Assembly: GCF_014204895.1 (NCBI RefSeq)
Contig: NZ_JACHMF010000001.1
Location: 4,960,001 to 5,024,000, forward strand
DNA length: 64,000 nucleotides
Reading direction: 5' to 3'
From: Paractinoplanes abujensis
GTDB lineage: Bacteria; Actinomycetota; Actinomycetes; Mycobacteriales; Micromonosporaceae
Below, piece after piece: positions 27,248 through 38,230 of this stretch. The notes beneath the pieces are model-generated. The model searched no databases. It was not told the origin of the DNA and saw nothing but the letters and a program-made list of their open reading frames with translations. Within the stretch, counting starts at the first letter, position 1. Each line of letters starts with the position of its first letter. The position numbers were made by a program, and so were the translations under genes.

Positions 27248-27568
27248 GGGCCGGAACAGCCCTTGCCCCCTCTCGCACCGCGCCCCCGCGCTCGTGCGAG
27301 CACCCCGCCGCCTACGCCCGCGAACCCAGCCCTCCGGTCCTGCGCACTCCCCGACGCCGCGAACCCAGTCCCCGCTCCTGCCTCGCTCCCCGCCGCCTAC
27401 GCCCGCGAACCCAGTCCCCCGCTCCTGCCTCGCTCCCCCTGCCCGACGTGATCGTTAATCGGTTGTGAGTGAACCGTTGCGGATCGTACGGTTGTCCACA
27501 TCGGAGCCGCCGGGCCGGGCGGCGGGCCGACACGGGGGCAGGTCCGCCGACCGTCCCGGCCCCGGATC
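27248..27568. other. intergenic region with GC-rich degenerate repeats
   Basis: No gene seen. Bases ~27290-27440 repeat a unit containing CGCGAACCCAGTCCCC and CTCCTGCCTCGCTCCCC, with CCGCCTACGCCCGCGAACCCAG three times. Bases 27441-27568 are less GC-rich (GATCGTTAATCGGTTGTGAGTGA) and probably hold the promoter of the MarR gene. Confidence 0.5.
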
Positions 27569-27582
27569 ATCCGCTAGCGGAT
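27569..27582. promoter_or_regulatory. perfect palindrome upstream of marR-type gene
   Basis: ATCCGCTAGCGGAT is a 14-base perfect palindrome, 21 bases before the ATG of the MarR-family gene, where an autoregulator would bind. Its half site ATCCGCTA recurs at 30563-30570, in the promoter region of the drug transporter at 29136-30542. Confidence 0.6.
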
Positions 27583-27603
27583 AATCCGAGTTACGCTGGC
27601 CCC

Positions 27604-28071
27604 ATGTCGGCTCCCGAACGCACCGAGCGCGACGTCACCGGCCTGCTCAACATGGCCGGCCACGCGCTCACCAACCGCCTCGCCGCAGCTCTGGCCGGCA
27701 TCGACCTCACGCCGCGCATGCAGTGCGTGCTGGTGCACGCCCTCGAGGAGGAGCGCACCCAGATCCAGCTGGCCGCCCTGGCCGACATGGACAAGACCAC
27801 CATGGTCAGCACCGTCGACGACCTGGAAAGCCGCGGCCTGGCCGAACGCCGCCCCTCCACCACTGACCGCCGGGCCCGCATCATCGCCGTCACCGAGAAG
27901 GGCCGCCTCGCCGCCGAGGAGGGCCAGCGCATCGTCGACGAGGTGCACGCCGACGCGTTGAGCAGCCTGCCCGCCGCCGCCCGCACGGCTTTCGTGGAAG
28001 CCCTGGGCCGGCTGGCCGACACCACGCGCGACCAGGGTCCCCAGCCCGTACGCCGGGCCCGCGGCCGCTAA
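27604..28071 (+). CDS. MarR-family transcriptional regulator
   Basis: A 155-residue winged-helix protein: helices LLNMAGHALTNRL and MQCVLVHALEEE, recognition region IQLAALADMDKTTMVSTVDDLE, and wing STTDRRARIIAVTEKG. ATG 27604. Such proteins usually repress a nearby efflux gene and their own gene and are released by small ligands. The DHA2 exporter 1 kb away is the likeliest target; the intervening DNA is decayed. Confidence 0.87.
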   Translation: MSAPERTERDVTGLLNMAGHALTNRLAAALAGIDLTPRMQCVLVHALEEERTQIQLAALADMDKTTMVSTVDDLESRGLAERRPSTTDRRARIIAVTEKGRLAAEEGQRIVDEVHADALSSLPAAARTAFVEALGRLADTTRDQGPQPVRRARGR

Positions 28072-28460
28072 GAGGAACCGGCGTCGAACTGCCCATCGCC
28101 GACTACCAGCCCCCGGATGCGCTCGACCTCGCCCAACGCCTCAGCCGGCTCATGCTCGAAGGTGCTGCCGCCACCTCAGACAGCTCATGGACAGTCCGTC
28201 ACCCGGCGCGAACCTGCACCGGTTCGACCGTGCGGGCCGCCTGGCCGTACTCCCCATCGGCCGCCGCAGCCACCGATTGGTAATACGAACTGTCACGCCA
28301 CCCAGCTCGTTGAGGTGATGGCTGCCCCCTCGAACCCGACCGGCCGGGTACTACAGCCTCACACCGCGCTTCGTCCGTTCGCCCGCCTACAACTTGTAAG
28401 GGTTGAGCGGATGACCGGGAACTCGCGTGTCCATCGGCCACCGGCCTGTAGGAATGATCC
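28072..28460 (+). pseudogene. decayed coding sequence in two frames
   Basis: Two adjacent stretches look like broken coding sequence. About 28085-28165 reads ELPIADYQPPDALDLAQRLS in one frame; about 28170-28318 reads DSPSPGANLHRFDRAGRLAV and then PIGRRSHRLVIRTVTPPSSL before a TGA in the next frame. Neither has a start codon. A single ancestral gene with a frameshift would explain both. I do not recognise the family. Bases 28319-28460 hold only the leader of the next gene. Confidence 0.3.
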
Positions 28461-28916
28461 GTGACCATCGTGCCGCTCAGCCCTCACCATCACGATTCTG
28501 TGGAGACCCTGCTTCATGAGAAAGGCTGGGACGATCATCTGAACAGCTACGAGGGCACCATCGCTTTTGTTGCACTGGATGGCCCAGATGACATCGACCC
28601 GCGAGTGACTGGCATCGTCTACGGGTTCGCGGCCGACGCCGAGTATGCGGAACTGGCCGACCAGGCCGGTCATCAAGGGCCGTACGGATGGGTCGAGCTA
28701 GTGGTCGTCGCACAGCCTCGAACCGAACTGGGCACGAAGCTTCTCAGGCATTTCGCAAGTCGGACCGCGAAGGCGTTCCCGTATCTCATGTGCAGCCTGG
28801 ACCAGGAGAAGGAGCCAGTCGACAGGAGGTACGCCTGGGCCAGAGAGCGAGGCTTCGTGCTCTTGCGAGGTGGGCCGAACATGGTCATGGGCGCCAGTGC
28901 GACAGACTTGACGTAG
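28461..28916 (+). CDS. GNAT-like acetyltransferase, probably acquired
   Basis: A 151-residue protein; GWVELVVVAQPRTELGTKLL and the later YAWARERGFVLLRGG fit the GNAT acetyl-CoA loop and C-terminal strand, though the match is loose. Its codons use A and T at third positions far more than the neighbours do (for example runs such as gaatgatcc, gcttttgttgcactggat), and it lies between gene remnants and an IS3 scrap. That points to horizontal transfer. Start is GTG 28461. Substrate unknown. Confidence 0.65.
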   Translation: MTIVPLSPHHHDSVETLLHEKGWDDHLNSYEGTIAFVALDGPDDIDPRVTGIVYGFAADAEYAELADQAGHQGPYGWVELVVVAQPRTELGTKLLRHFASRTAKAFPYLMCSLDQEKEPVDRRYAWARERGFVLLRGGPNMVMGASATDLT

Positions 28917-28949
28917 CCGTCGTTGAACCTGCCCTGATCAGCGGACAGC

Positions 28950-29100
28950 TCGATGTGCAGCTCCGTTCTGTAGACGGCGGGACTTCGGTAGCCGAGGTTG
29001 GAATGCCGGCGGAGCGTGTTGTGCGAGCCCTCGGTCCGGTCGAGGTGGCCCTGGCGGGCGGCGACGCGAGCCGACCAGGCCTGCTGGTGAACGCGCGGCC
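28950..29100 (-). mobile_element. IS3-family transposase C-terminal remnant
   Basis: Read leftwards, about 40 codons give HNTLRRHSNLGYRSPAVYRT, the conserved end of IS3-type (DDE) OrfB transposases (usually YNTRRRHSALGYRSPAEYE). Upstream codons (VAARQGHLDRTEGS) match the FDYIEGW region weakly. The catalytic residues, OrfA and both terminal repeats are absent. It is a scar of an insertion next to the lower-GC gene. Confidence 0.75.
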
Positions 29101-29135
29101 GATGATGGCGCGGCGCTTGCGGTGAGCCTCGCGAG

Positions 29136-30542
29136 CTATGCCTGTGCGGTTGTGGTCTCGACATGCCGTACGGGAGCAGTCGGGTCCTGATCACGGCGGA
29201 GGAGGATCGCCGTGATCAGGAGGGCGGCTAGGACGAAACCGGCCGCCACCAGGAAGGCGAGCGTGTAGCCGGCGTGCAGCGCGGCCACCGAGGACGAAGA
29301 ACCGGTGCGGTCGGCGGCCAGCGCGGCCAGCACCGAGAGCCCGAGCGCGCCCCCGGCCTGCTGCGCGGTGTTGACGAAGCCCGAGGCCGCGCCGGTGTCG
29401 GCGGGCGCGGCGCCGCTCATGGCCAGCATGATGATCGACGGGATGGTGACGCCGATGCCGAGACCCATGATGATCAGGCCGGGCAGCATGTCGGCCACGT
29501 AGGACGGCGCGACCGGCGCCCGCCACAGCAGGAGCAGGCCGCCGACCAGCACGGTCAGGCCGGCCATCAGCACCGGGCGCGGGCCGAACCGGCCGGTCAG
29601 CCGGGGCGCGGCGAACAGCGAGACCAGGCCGATCACGATCGGGGTGGGCAGGAAGGCCAGGCCGGTGCCGAGCGCGTCGTAGCCCATGACCCGCTGCACG
29701 AACAGCGCGTTCATGAACTGGAAGCCCATGCCGGTGGCGAAGACCAGCACGACGGCGGCACTTGCGATCAGCAGCCGGCGGCGGCTCAGGATCCGCAGCG
29801 GGATGAGGGGGTGGCGGGCCAGTCGCTGCCGCAGCAGGAAACCCGCGATCAGCAGGACGGCCGCGGCCGCGGCGGCGACGGAGGACCCGACGATCGCGTA
29901 GACGCCGAGCGAGAGTCCGGCCGTGATCAGCAGGGCGCCCGGCACGTCGAGCCCGCGGCCCAGCCCCGGGCCGGTCTCGCGGGGCAGCAGACGCCGGCCG
30001 AAGAGGTACACGGCGACACCGATCGGCACGTTGATCAGGAAGATCACGGGCCAGCCGAGCGCGTCGGTCAGCAGGCCGCCCAGCACGAACCCGGCCGCGG
30101 CCCCGCCGGCCTGGGTGAAGCTGTAGATGCCCATCGCGCGGGCCTGCGCCGCGGGCTCCGGGAACAGCCGCACGATCATGCCGATGACCACGGCCGCGGC
30201 CAGCGCGCCGCCCGCGCCCTGGACGAACCGGCCCGCGATCAGCAGGCCCGCCGTGGTCGCCGACCCGCAGAGCAGGCTGGCCGCGGTGAACAGGGTCAGC
30301 CCGGCCAGGAAGACCCGCCACGCCCCGGCCAGGTCACCGAGCCGCCCGGCCAGCAGGAGCAGGCCCGCGAAGGCCACGAGATAGCCGTTGACCACCCAGG
30401 ACACCCCGGCGTCGGTGAAGCCGAGGTCGCGCTGGATGTCGGGGACGGCGACGGCGACGATCGTGCTGTCCAGCACGATCATCAGGGACATCGCGCACAG
30501 CACCGTGAGGGCGCCCATGCGCCGATCGGTCGAAGGGCTCAT
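29136..30542 (-). CDS. DHA2-type MFS drug exporter (EmrB/QacA family)
   Basis: A 468-residue transporter with 14 membrane segments. Motif A after helix 2 is LLLLAGRLGDLAGAWRVFLAG, helix 1 has the DHA2 motif LDSTIVAVAVPDIQRDL, and motif C GGAAAGFVLGGLL is present. It should export hydrophobic drugs or metabolites with protons. I start at ATG 30542; only TTG supports the longer frame to 30575. It is divergent from thymidine kinase. The half operator at 30563-30570 suggests control by the MarR protein at 27604. Confidence 0.88.
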   Translation of the reverse strand: MSPSTDRRMGALTVLCAMSLMIVLDSTIVAVAVPDIQRDLGFTDAGVSWVVNGYLVAFAGLLLLAGRLGDLAGAWRVFLAGLTLFTAASLLCGSATTAGLLIAGRFVQGAGGALAAAVVIGMIVRLFPEPAAQARAMGIYSFTQAGGAAAGFVLGGLLTDALGWPVIFLINVPIGVAVYLFGRRLLPRETGPGLGRGLDVPGALLITAGLSLGVYAIVGSSVAAAAAAVLLIAGFLLRQRLARHPLIPLRILSRRRLLIASAAVVLVFATGMGFQFMNALFVQRVMGYDALGTGLAFLPTPIVIGLVSLFAAPRLTGRFGPRPVLMAGLTVLVGGLLLLWRAPVAPSYVADMLPGLIIMGLGIGVTIPSIIMLAMSGAAPADTGAASGFVNTAQQAGGALGLSVLAALAADRTGSSSSVAALHAGYTLAFLVAAGFVLAALLITAILLRRDQDPTAPVRHVETTTAQA

Positions 30543-30636
30543 GCCTCTGACCGTAACAGATGATCCGCTATCCAACTATCTGCTTCGAGAGCATGGCGCT
30601 GCATCGCTTCCAAAGATCGTTTTATATGCTTCCGCG

Positions 30637-31254
30637 GTGGCTCAACTGCACTTCCGATACGCGGCGATGAACAGTGGCAAGAGCACGATGGTGCTGCAGT
30701 ACCGGCACACGTACGCCGCGTGCGGACGCAACGGCCTCCTGATGACCCGCCTCGACCGGGCCGGCGAAGGCATCGTCTCGTCGCGCATCGGGATCAGCGC
30801 CGACGCCATCGAGTTCGGCGCCGGAACCGACCTCGCCCACGTCGTGCTCACTCAGCCCGGCGCACCGGTCGACCACGTCATCCTGGACGAAGCTCAGTTC
30901 CTCTCGTCCGATCAGGTCGATCAGCTGGCCGGGCTGGCCGACGACCACGACATCGACGTGTTCACCTTCGGCCTGCTCTCCGACTTCCGCGGCGACCAGT
31001 TCCCCGGCTCGTCCCGCCTGGTCGTGCTGGCCGACGTGGTCGAGGCGCTGCAGGTCTATCCGATGTGCTGGTGCGGCCAGCCGGCCCGCATGAACGCCCG
31101 GGTCAGCCACGGCGTCATGGTCCACGACGGCGACACGGTCCTGGTCGGCAACACCGACGCCGACGCCGAGACCCGCTACGTCGTCCTCTGCCGCCGCCAC
31201 CACCGCGCCGGCCTCCCGTACGCTCCCGCCCCGGCGGTCAAGCTGGCGGCCTGA
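30637..31254 (+). CDS. tdk: thymidine kinase
   Basis: A 205-residue type II thymidine kinase. Walker A is AAMNSGKST near the N-terminus, Walker B is DHVILDEAQFL, and TFGLLSDFRGDQFPGSSRL is the nucleoside-binding lasso region. Zinc-site cysteines occur in MCWCGQPARMN and VVLCRRHH. It phosphorylates thymidine for dTTP salvage. Start GTG 30637 with an AT-rich leader (TTTTATATG) and no clear Shine-Dalgarno site. Confidence 0.9.
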   Translation: MAQLHFRYAAMNSGKSTMVLQYRHTYAACGRNGLLMTRLDRAGEGIVSSRIGISADAIEFGAGTDLAHVVLTQPGAPVDHVILDEAQFLSSDQVDQLAGLADDHDIDVFTFGLLSDFRGDQFPGSSRLVVLADVVEALQVYPMCWCGQPARMNARVSHGVMVHDGDTVLVGNTDADAETRYVVLCRRHHRAGLPYAPAPAVKLAA

Positions 31255-31306
31255 ACGACGTCGATCGCGTAGCCCCCGCATGGCCCCGCCGGGCCGGCAG
31301 CCGGGG

Positions 31307-33800
<2,494 letters not shown>

Positions 33801-35288
33801 TTACAGGTTGTTCTTGATGGCCGTGATCAGCTCACCGTTGCTGGTGTCGCCGGAGAACTCCCAGAAGAAGGCTCCGCCGAGACCCTGCTGCTTCACGTAG
33901 GACATCTTCCCGGCGATGGTCGACGGGGTGTCGTAGCTCCACCAGTTGCTGCCGCACTTGGCGTAGGCGGTGCCGGCGACCGTGCCCGTGACCGGGCAGC
34001 TGTTCTTGAGCACCTTGTAGTCCTCGATGCCGGCCTCGTACGAGCCCGGGGCCGCACCGCTGGCCGAGCCGCCCGGGGCGGCCTGGCTGACGCCCGTCCA
34101 GCCGCGGCCGTAGAAGCCGATGCCGAGCAGCATCTTGCTGGCCGGGACGCCCTTGCTCTTGAGCTTCTGGATCGCCGCGTCGGACCAGAAGCCCTGCTGC
34201 GGGATGCCCGAGTACGAGGTGAGCGGCGAGTGCGGGGCGGTCGGGCCCTGCGGGGCGAACGCGCCGAAGTAGTCGTACGTCATCGGGAAGACCAGGTTCA
34301 GCTTCGAGATGCCGGACGCGTAGTCGGCCACGTCGAGCTTGCCGCCGTTGGAGCCGTCGGCCGAGATCGCCGAGGTGACGAGGAAGTTGTTACCGAACTT
34401 GTTGCGGACCGCGGTGATCACGTTGTTGTACGACGCGGGACCGCTGGCGTCGCAGCTCAGACCGCAGGCGTTCGGGTACTCCCAGTCGAGGTCGATGCCG
34501 TCGAAGACGTCGGACCAGCGGGGGTCCTTGATCAGGTTGTAGCAGGAGTTGGCGAACGCGGTCGGGTTGGCCGCGGCCTGGGTGAAGCCGCCGGACCAGG
34601 TCCAGCCGCCGAACGACCAGATGATCTTGATGTTCGGGTACGCCTTCTTGAGCTTGCGCAGCTGGTTGAACGAGCCGCGCAGCGCGCCGGCGTCCCAGGT
34701 GTCGGCCACGCCGTCCACGCTGTTGGCCGCGGTGTAGGCCATGTCGTAGTCGGCGTAGGAGTCGCCGATCGTGCACTGGCCGCCGGTGGTGTTGCCGAAC
34801 GCGTACAGCAGGTGGGTCAGCTTCGACGCGGAGCCGGAGGTGACCAGGTTCTTCACGAAGTACTGACGCTGGTAGACGCCCCACTGAGCGAAGTAGCCGA
34901 CGACGTTCTTACCGCTGGGACCGGGGGGTGTGGTCGTCGGCGGCGTGGTCGGCGGGGTCGTGGGGGGCGTGGTCGGAGGCGTCGTGGGAGGAGTGGTCGG
35001 CGGGGTGGTGGGGGGCGTGGTGGGGGGCGTCCCGCCACAGACACCGTTGTCGATCCAGACGTCCCACTGGCCGCTCTTGGTGGCGGGCGACTCGCCCTGG
35101 GTCCACCACTTGGCGGTGTAGTTGTGGCCGTTCTGGGAGGCGACGTTGTCCTTGACGTAGACGGCGGTCGAGGACCACGCGGGGGCACAGGCCGCAGCGG
35201 CCGACGCCTGGGTGGCCGGGATCGCAGCAGTGGCCGCCACCACTACGATCGCCGACACCCAGGTGGCGCGGCGGAGGGATATCTGCAC
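33801..35288 (-). CDS. secreted GH18 chitinase with chitin-binding module
   Basis: A 495-residue exported enzyme. The signal peptide runs to about residue 32 (cleavage in ATQASAAA). A family 5/12 carbohydrate-binding module follows (about 33-87, with YVKDNVASQNGHNYTAKWWT and WDVWIDNG). A TPPTTPP linker of about 35 residues leads to the GH18 barrel with FGGWTWSGGF, the catalytic DGIDLDWEYP (proton donor Glu270), FPMTYDYFG and a C-terminal FFWEFSGDT. It hydrolyses chitin outside the cell. GTG 35288 has GAGGAG seven bases upstream. Confidence 0.93.
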   Translation of the reverse strand: MQISLRRATWVSAIVVVAATAAIPATQASAAAACAPAWSSTAVYVKDNVASQNGHNYTAKWWTQGESPATKSGQWDVWIDNGVCGGTPPTTPPTTPPTTPPTTPPTTPPTTPPTTPPTTTPPGPSGKNVVGYFAQWGVYQRQYFVKNLVTSGSASKLTHLLYAFGNTTGGQCTIGDSYADYDMAYTAANSVDGVADTWDAGALRGSFNQLRKLKKAYPNIKIIWSFGGWTWSGGFTQAAANPTAFANSCYNLIKDPRWSDVFDGIDLDWEYPNACGLSCDASGPASYNNVITAVRNKFGNNFLVTSAISADGSNGGKLDVADYASGISKLNLVFPMTYDYFGAFAPQGPTAPHSPLTSYSGIPQQGFWSDAAIQKLKSKGVPASKMLLGIGFYGRGWTGVSQAAPGGSASGAAPGSYEAGIEDYKVLKNSCPVTGTVAGTAYAKCGSNWWSYDTPSTIAGKMSYVKQQGLGGAFFWEFSGDTSNGELITAIKNNL

Positions 35289-35311
35289 TGGGTCTCCTCG
35301 TTGAACAGTTA

Positions 35312-35322
35312 GGAAAGTTTCC
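35312..35322. promoter_or_regulatory. palindrome in the chitinase leader
   Basis: GGAAA-G-TTTCC is an 11-base palindrome inside TTAGGAAAGTTTCCAAAA, between the predicted transcription start and the chitinase ribosome-binding site. It fits a repressor operator for carbohydrate control. It does not match the DasR consensus (ACTGGTCTAGACCA). I recall similar AGGAAAGTTTCCT sites before secreted glycosidases of related genera, unchecked. Confidence 0.5.
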
Positions 35323-35341
35323 AAAAAGTTCGTTGAGGGAG

Positions 35342-35371
35342 ACCGTAGTCACAGATATTCACCATCGTCAA
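35342..35371 (-). promoter_or_regulatory. candidate chitinase promoter
   Basis: Read leftwards: TTGACG, an 18-base spacer, then TACGGT, a reasonable -35/-10 pair for the principal sigma factor. The expected start lies near 35335, just upstream of the GGAAAGTTTCC palindrome. Confidence 0.4.
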
Positions 35372-35506
35372 GACAGTGACGAGGGTTTACGCAAAGGCTT
35401 AACTTTGTCGCACCGACGGCTACGGGGTGCACACTGACGGACACAGCGCGTAGTCTGCGTTCATGACCATCTCCGACGTCGTTGTCCGATTGGCCGCACG
35501 CCGCCG

Positions 35507-36184
35507 ATGAGTGTCCGAGTTATAGGTGTCGATGCGTACGCGCTCGGCTGGGTCGGCGTCGAACTGCGGGACGGCGCGTTCGGCCGGGCGGTGCTGGCGT
35601 CCACGCTGTACGAGATCGTCGCCGGCAGCTCCGGCGCCTCCGTCATCGGCGTGGACATTCCCCTGGGCATGCTGCCCGACCGCTGGCGGGCCGCCGACAC
35701 CCTCGCGGCCGAGGAACTGGGACCCCGCCGTGGCAGCGTCTTCCGGGTGCCGCCGCGCGCCGTCTGGCAGGAGGCCGACTTCACCGCGGCCAACCGGCTC
35801 TGCCGCGAACTGACCGGCGCCGGGCTGAGCCGGCAGTCGTGGGCCCTGCGCCCCAAGCTGCTCGAGGCCAACGCGATCTGGGAGCGGCACCCGGGCCTGC
35901 TCTTCGAGGCCCACCCCGAGGTCTCGTTCCGCACGATGGCGGGCGAGCCGCTGCAGCACGCCAAGAAGACGTGGACCGGACAGGCCCGGCGGCGCGAGCT
36001 GCTGGCCCGCAACGGGATCGTGCTGCCCGACCAGATCGGACCGGCCGGTCAGGCCCCGCCCGACGACATCTTGGACGCCGCCGCGGTGGCCTGGTCGGCC
36101 CACCGGATGGCCACCGGGACGGCACTGAGCCACCCCAGCCCGCCCGAGGAGACGAACGGCTCCAAGATCGCTATTTGGTACTAG
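35507..36184 (+). CDS. DUF429 domain protein
   Basis: A 225-residue DUF429 protein with an RNase H-like start (VIGVDAYALGWVGVEL), the second acidic strand VIGVDIPLGMLP, the HPEVSFRTMAG motif and a C-terminal PDDILDAAAVAWSAHRMA. The family is predicted to be a nuclease-like enzyme but its function is not established. ATG 35507. Its last 14 bases overlap proC on the other strand. Confidence 0.8.
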   Translation: MSVRVIGVDAYALGWVGVELRDGAFGRAVLASTLYEIVAGSSGASVIGVDIPLGMLPDRWRAADTLAAEELGPRRGSVFRVPPRAVWQEADFTAANRLCRELTGAGLSRQSWALRPKLLEANAIWERHPGLLFEAHPEVSFRTMAGEPLQHAKKTWTGQARRRELLARNGIVLPDQIGPAGQAPPDDILDAAAVAWSAHRMATGTALSHPSPPEETNGSKIAIWY

Positions 36185-36998
36185 CCGCGGTCATCTCGGC
36201 CGCGATCTGACGCGCCCGGTCGCGCGCCGCCTCCAGGGCGGTCAGGAACGCCGCCCGCAGCCCGTGCGTCTCGAGTTCACGCAGGGCCGAGGCGGTGGTG
36301 CCGCCGGGCGAGGTGACCGACTCGCGCAGGCGCACCGGGTGCTCCCCCGAGTCGCGCAGCATGACCGCGGAACCGACCGCGGTCTGCACGGCCAGCTCGT
36401 GGGCGACATGGCGCGGCAGGCCGAGCAGGATGCCCGCGTCGACCATGGCCTCGACCAGCAGATAGAAATACGCCGGGCCGGAGCCGGAGAGCGCGGTCAC
36501 CGCGTCCTGCTGGCTCTCGGGCACGCGCAGGGTGCGGCCGAGCGGCTGGAAGATCTCCTCGGTGATCGCAAGGTGCTCGTCCGTCGCGTACGGCCCCGCG
36601 GAGATCGCGGTCATCGCCTGATCGACCAGGGCCGGGGTGTTGGTCATGACCCGGACGACCGGGATGCCGCCGGGCAGGCGCTCGGAGAAGAAGCTGGTGG
36701 GCAGGCCGGCGCAGAGCGAGACGACCAGCGTGTCGGGCGGCACCTTCATGCCGAAGTCGTCGAGCAGGGCGCCCGCGTCCTGCGGCTTCACGGCGATCAG
36801 CAGCACGTCGGCCTGGGTGACCGCGGTCAGGTTGAGCACGGGGCGGATGCCGTGCCGCTCGGCCAGCTCGGCCGCGCGCTCGGGGCGCCGGGTGGTGGCC
36901 AGCACCTGTTGCGGCGCCCAGCCGGAGCGCAGCAGACCGGCCAGGACCAGCTCGCCGAGCTTGCCCGCGCCGATCACGGCGACACTGTGCTTGGTCAT
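36171..36998 (-). CDS. proC: pyrroline-5-carboxylate reductase
   Basis: A 275-residue enzyme for the last step of proline synthesis. The NAD(P) site is VAVIGAGKLGELVLAGLL, followed by VLLIAVKPQD and VVSLCAG; the active-site region is TALSGSGPAYFYLLVEAM and the C-terminal VTSPGGTTASALRELE is the family signature. ATG 36998. It converges with DUF429. Confidence 0.94.
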   Translation of the reverse strand: MTKHSVAVIGAGKLGELVLAGLLRSGWAPQQVLATTRRPERAAELAERHGIRPVLNLTAVTQADVLLIAVKPQDAGALLDDFGMKVPPDTLVVSLCAGLPTSFFSERLPGGIPVVRVMTNTPALVDQAMTAISAGPYATDEHLAITEEIFQPLGRTLRVPESQQDAVTALSGSGPAYFYLLVEAMVDAGILLGLPRHVAHELAVQTAVGSAVMLRDSGEHPVRLRESVTSPGGTTASALRELETHGLRAAFLTALEAARDRARQIAAEMTAASTK

Positions 36999-37021
36999 TC
37001 ACGCCCCTCGTCCGGAAAACA

Positions 37022-37054
37022 CGTAAGGGGCGACCGCGACAGCCGCCCCTTACG
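37022..37054 (-). terminator. terminator hairpin of the phosphofructokinase gene
   Basis: CGTAAGGGGCG and CGCCCCTTACG form an 11-base-pair stem with an 11-base loop, 12 bases after the pfk stop; read leftwards it is followed by TGTTTT. It separates pfk from proC. Confidence 0.8.
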
Positions 37055-37066
37055 AGAAAGCTCGAC

Positions 37067-38095
37067 CTAGCTGCCGAAGAAGACCTCAGCCTCTTCGTAC
37101 CGCGACAGCGGCACGGTCTTGAGCTCACCGGTGCCGTCGATCAGCGGCACGCGCACGATGTCGGTGCCCCGCAGCGCCATCATCTTACCGAAATCGCCCT
37201 CGTGGACGGCGTCGATCGCCTGCAGACCGAACCGGGTGGCGAGCACGCGGTCGAACGCCGACGGGGTGCCACCACGCTGGATGTGACCGAGGACGACCGT
37301 ACGGGCCTCCTTGCCGGTCTTCTCCTCGAGCTGCTCGGCGAGCCACTGGCCGATGCCGCCCAGGCGGACGTGGCCGAAGGAGTCGAGCTCCTGGCTCTGC
37401 AGCGCCATCTGGCCCTCGAGCGGGTGCGCGCCCTCGGCGACCACGACGATCGGCGCGTACTCGACCTGGAAACGCTTCGTCACGTACGTCGCGACCTGCT
37501 CGACGTCGAACTCGCGCTCGGGCAGCAGGATCACGTTGGCGCCACCGGCCAGGCCGGCGTGCAGCGCGATCCAGCCGGCGTGCCGGCCCATGACCTCGAC
37601 GACCAGGGTGCGGTGGTGCGACTCGGCGGTGGTGTGCAGCCGGTCGATGGCCTCCATCGCGATGTTGACCGCGGTGTCGAAGCCGAACGTGAAGTCGGTC
37701 GCGTTGAGGTCGTTGTCGATCGTCTTGGGCACACCGACGACGTTGACGCCGAGGTCGTTGAGCTTGGTGGCGACGCCGAGGGTGTCCTCGCCGCCGATCG
37801 CCACGAGCGCGTCGACGCCCTGCTCGGCCAGGTTGGCCTTGATCTTCTCGACGCCGCCCTCGATCTTGAAGGGGTTCGTGCGCGAGGAGCCCAGGATCGT
37901 GCCGCCGCGGGGCAGGATGCCGCGGACCTCGGCGATGCCGAGCGGCTTCGTCAGACCCTCGAGCGGGCCCTTCCAGCCGTCGCGGAAGCCGACGAACTCG
38001 TGGCCGTAAGCGGCGACGCCCTTGCGGACCACCGCCCGGATCACCGCGTTGAGACCGGGGCAGTCGCCGCCGCCGGTGAGCACGCCGATACGCAT
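37067..38095 (-). CDS. pfkA: 6-phosphofructokinase, PPi-type active-site residues
   Basis: A 342-residue PfkA-family enzyme: LTGGGDCPGLNAVIR start, catalytic PKTIDNDL, VEVMGRHAGWIALHAGLAGG, and GHIQRGGTPSAFDR. Residue 104 is Asp (GGEDTLG, 101-107) and residue 124 is Lys. In the family Gly104 with Gly124 marks ATP enzymes, and Asp104 with Lys124 marks pyrophosphate-dependent ones such as that of Amycolatopsis methanolica, so this enzyme probably uses PPi and works reversibly. GGGAGGA precedes ATG 38095. It is monocistronic. Confidence 0.92.
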   Translation of the reverse strand: MRIGVLTGGGDCPGLNAVIRAVVRKGVAAYGHEFVGFRDGWKGPLEGLTKPLGIAEVRGILPRGGTILGSSRTNPFKIEGGVEKIKANLAEQGVDALVAIGGEDTLGVATKLNDLGVNVVGVPKTIDNDLNATDFTFGFDTAVNIAMEAIDRLHTTAESHHRTLVVEVMGRHAGWIALHAGLAGGANVILLPEREFDVEQVATYVTKRFQVEYAPIVVVAEGAHPLEGQMALQSQELDSFGHVRLGGIGQWLAEQLEEKTGKEARTVVLGHIQRGGTPSAFDRVLATRFGLQAIDAVHEGDFGKMMALRGTDIVRVPLIDGTGELKTVPLSRYEEAEVFFGS

Positions 38096-38230
38096 GTGCT
38101 CGTCCTCCCTGTATCGGGGTATGCGAGAAGTCAGATAGCCCGTCGAACCCCACGTCGGCAGCGTTGCCGGTCCGGGGCGGGCCGCGACCCGAACTCTAGT
38201 CGCCGCCCACCACCGTGATGCATCCGCCCC

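Noticed and set aside
28673..29194. Intact transposase gene on the minus strand
   Set aside because: Only about 40 codons match the IS3 C-terminus; catalytic residues and terminal repeats are missing.
30543..30575. Longer N-terminus for the DHA2 exporter
   Set aside because: It would need a TTG start without a ribosome-binding site and covers the promoter region.
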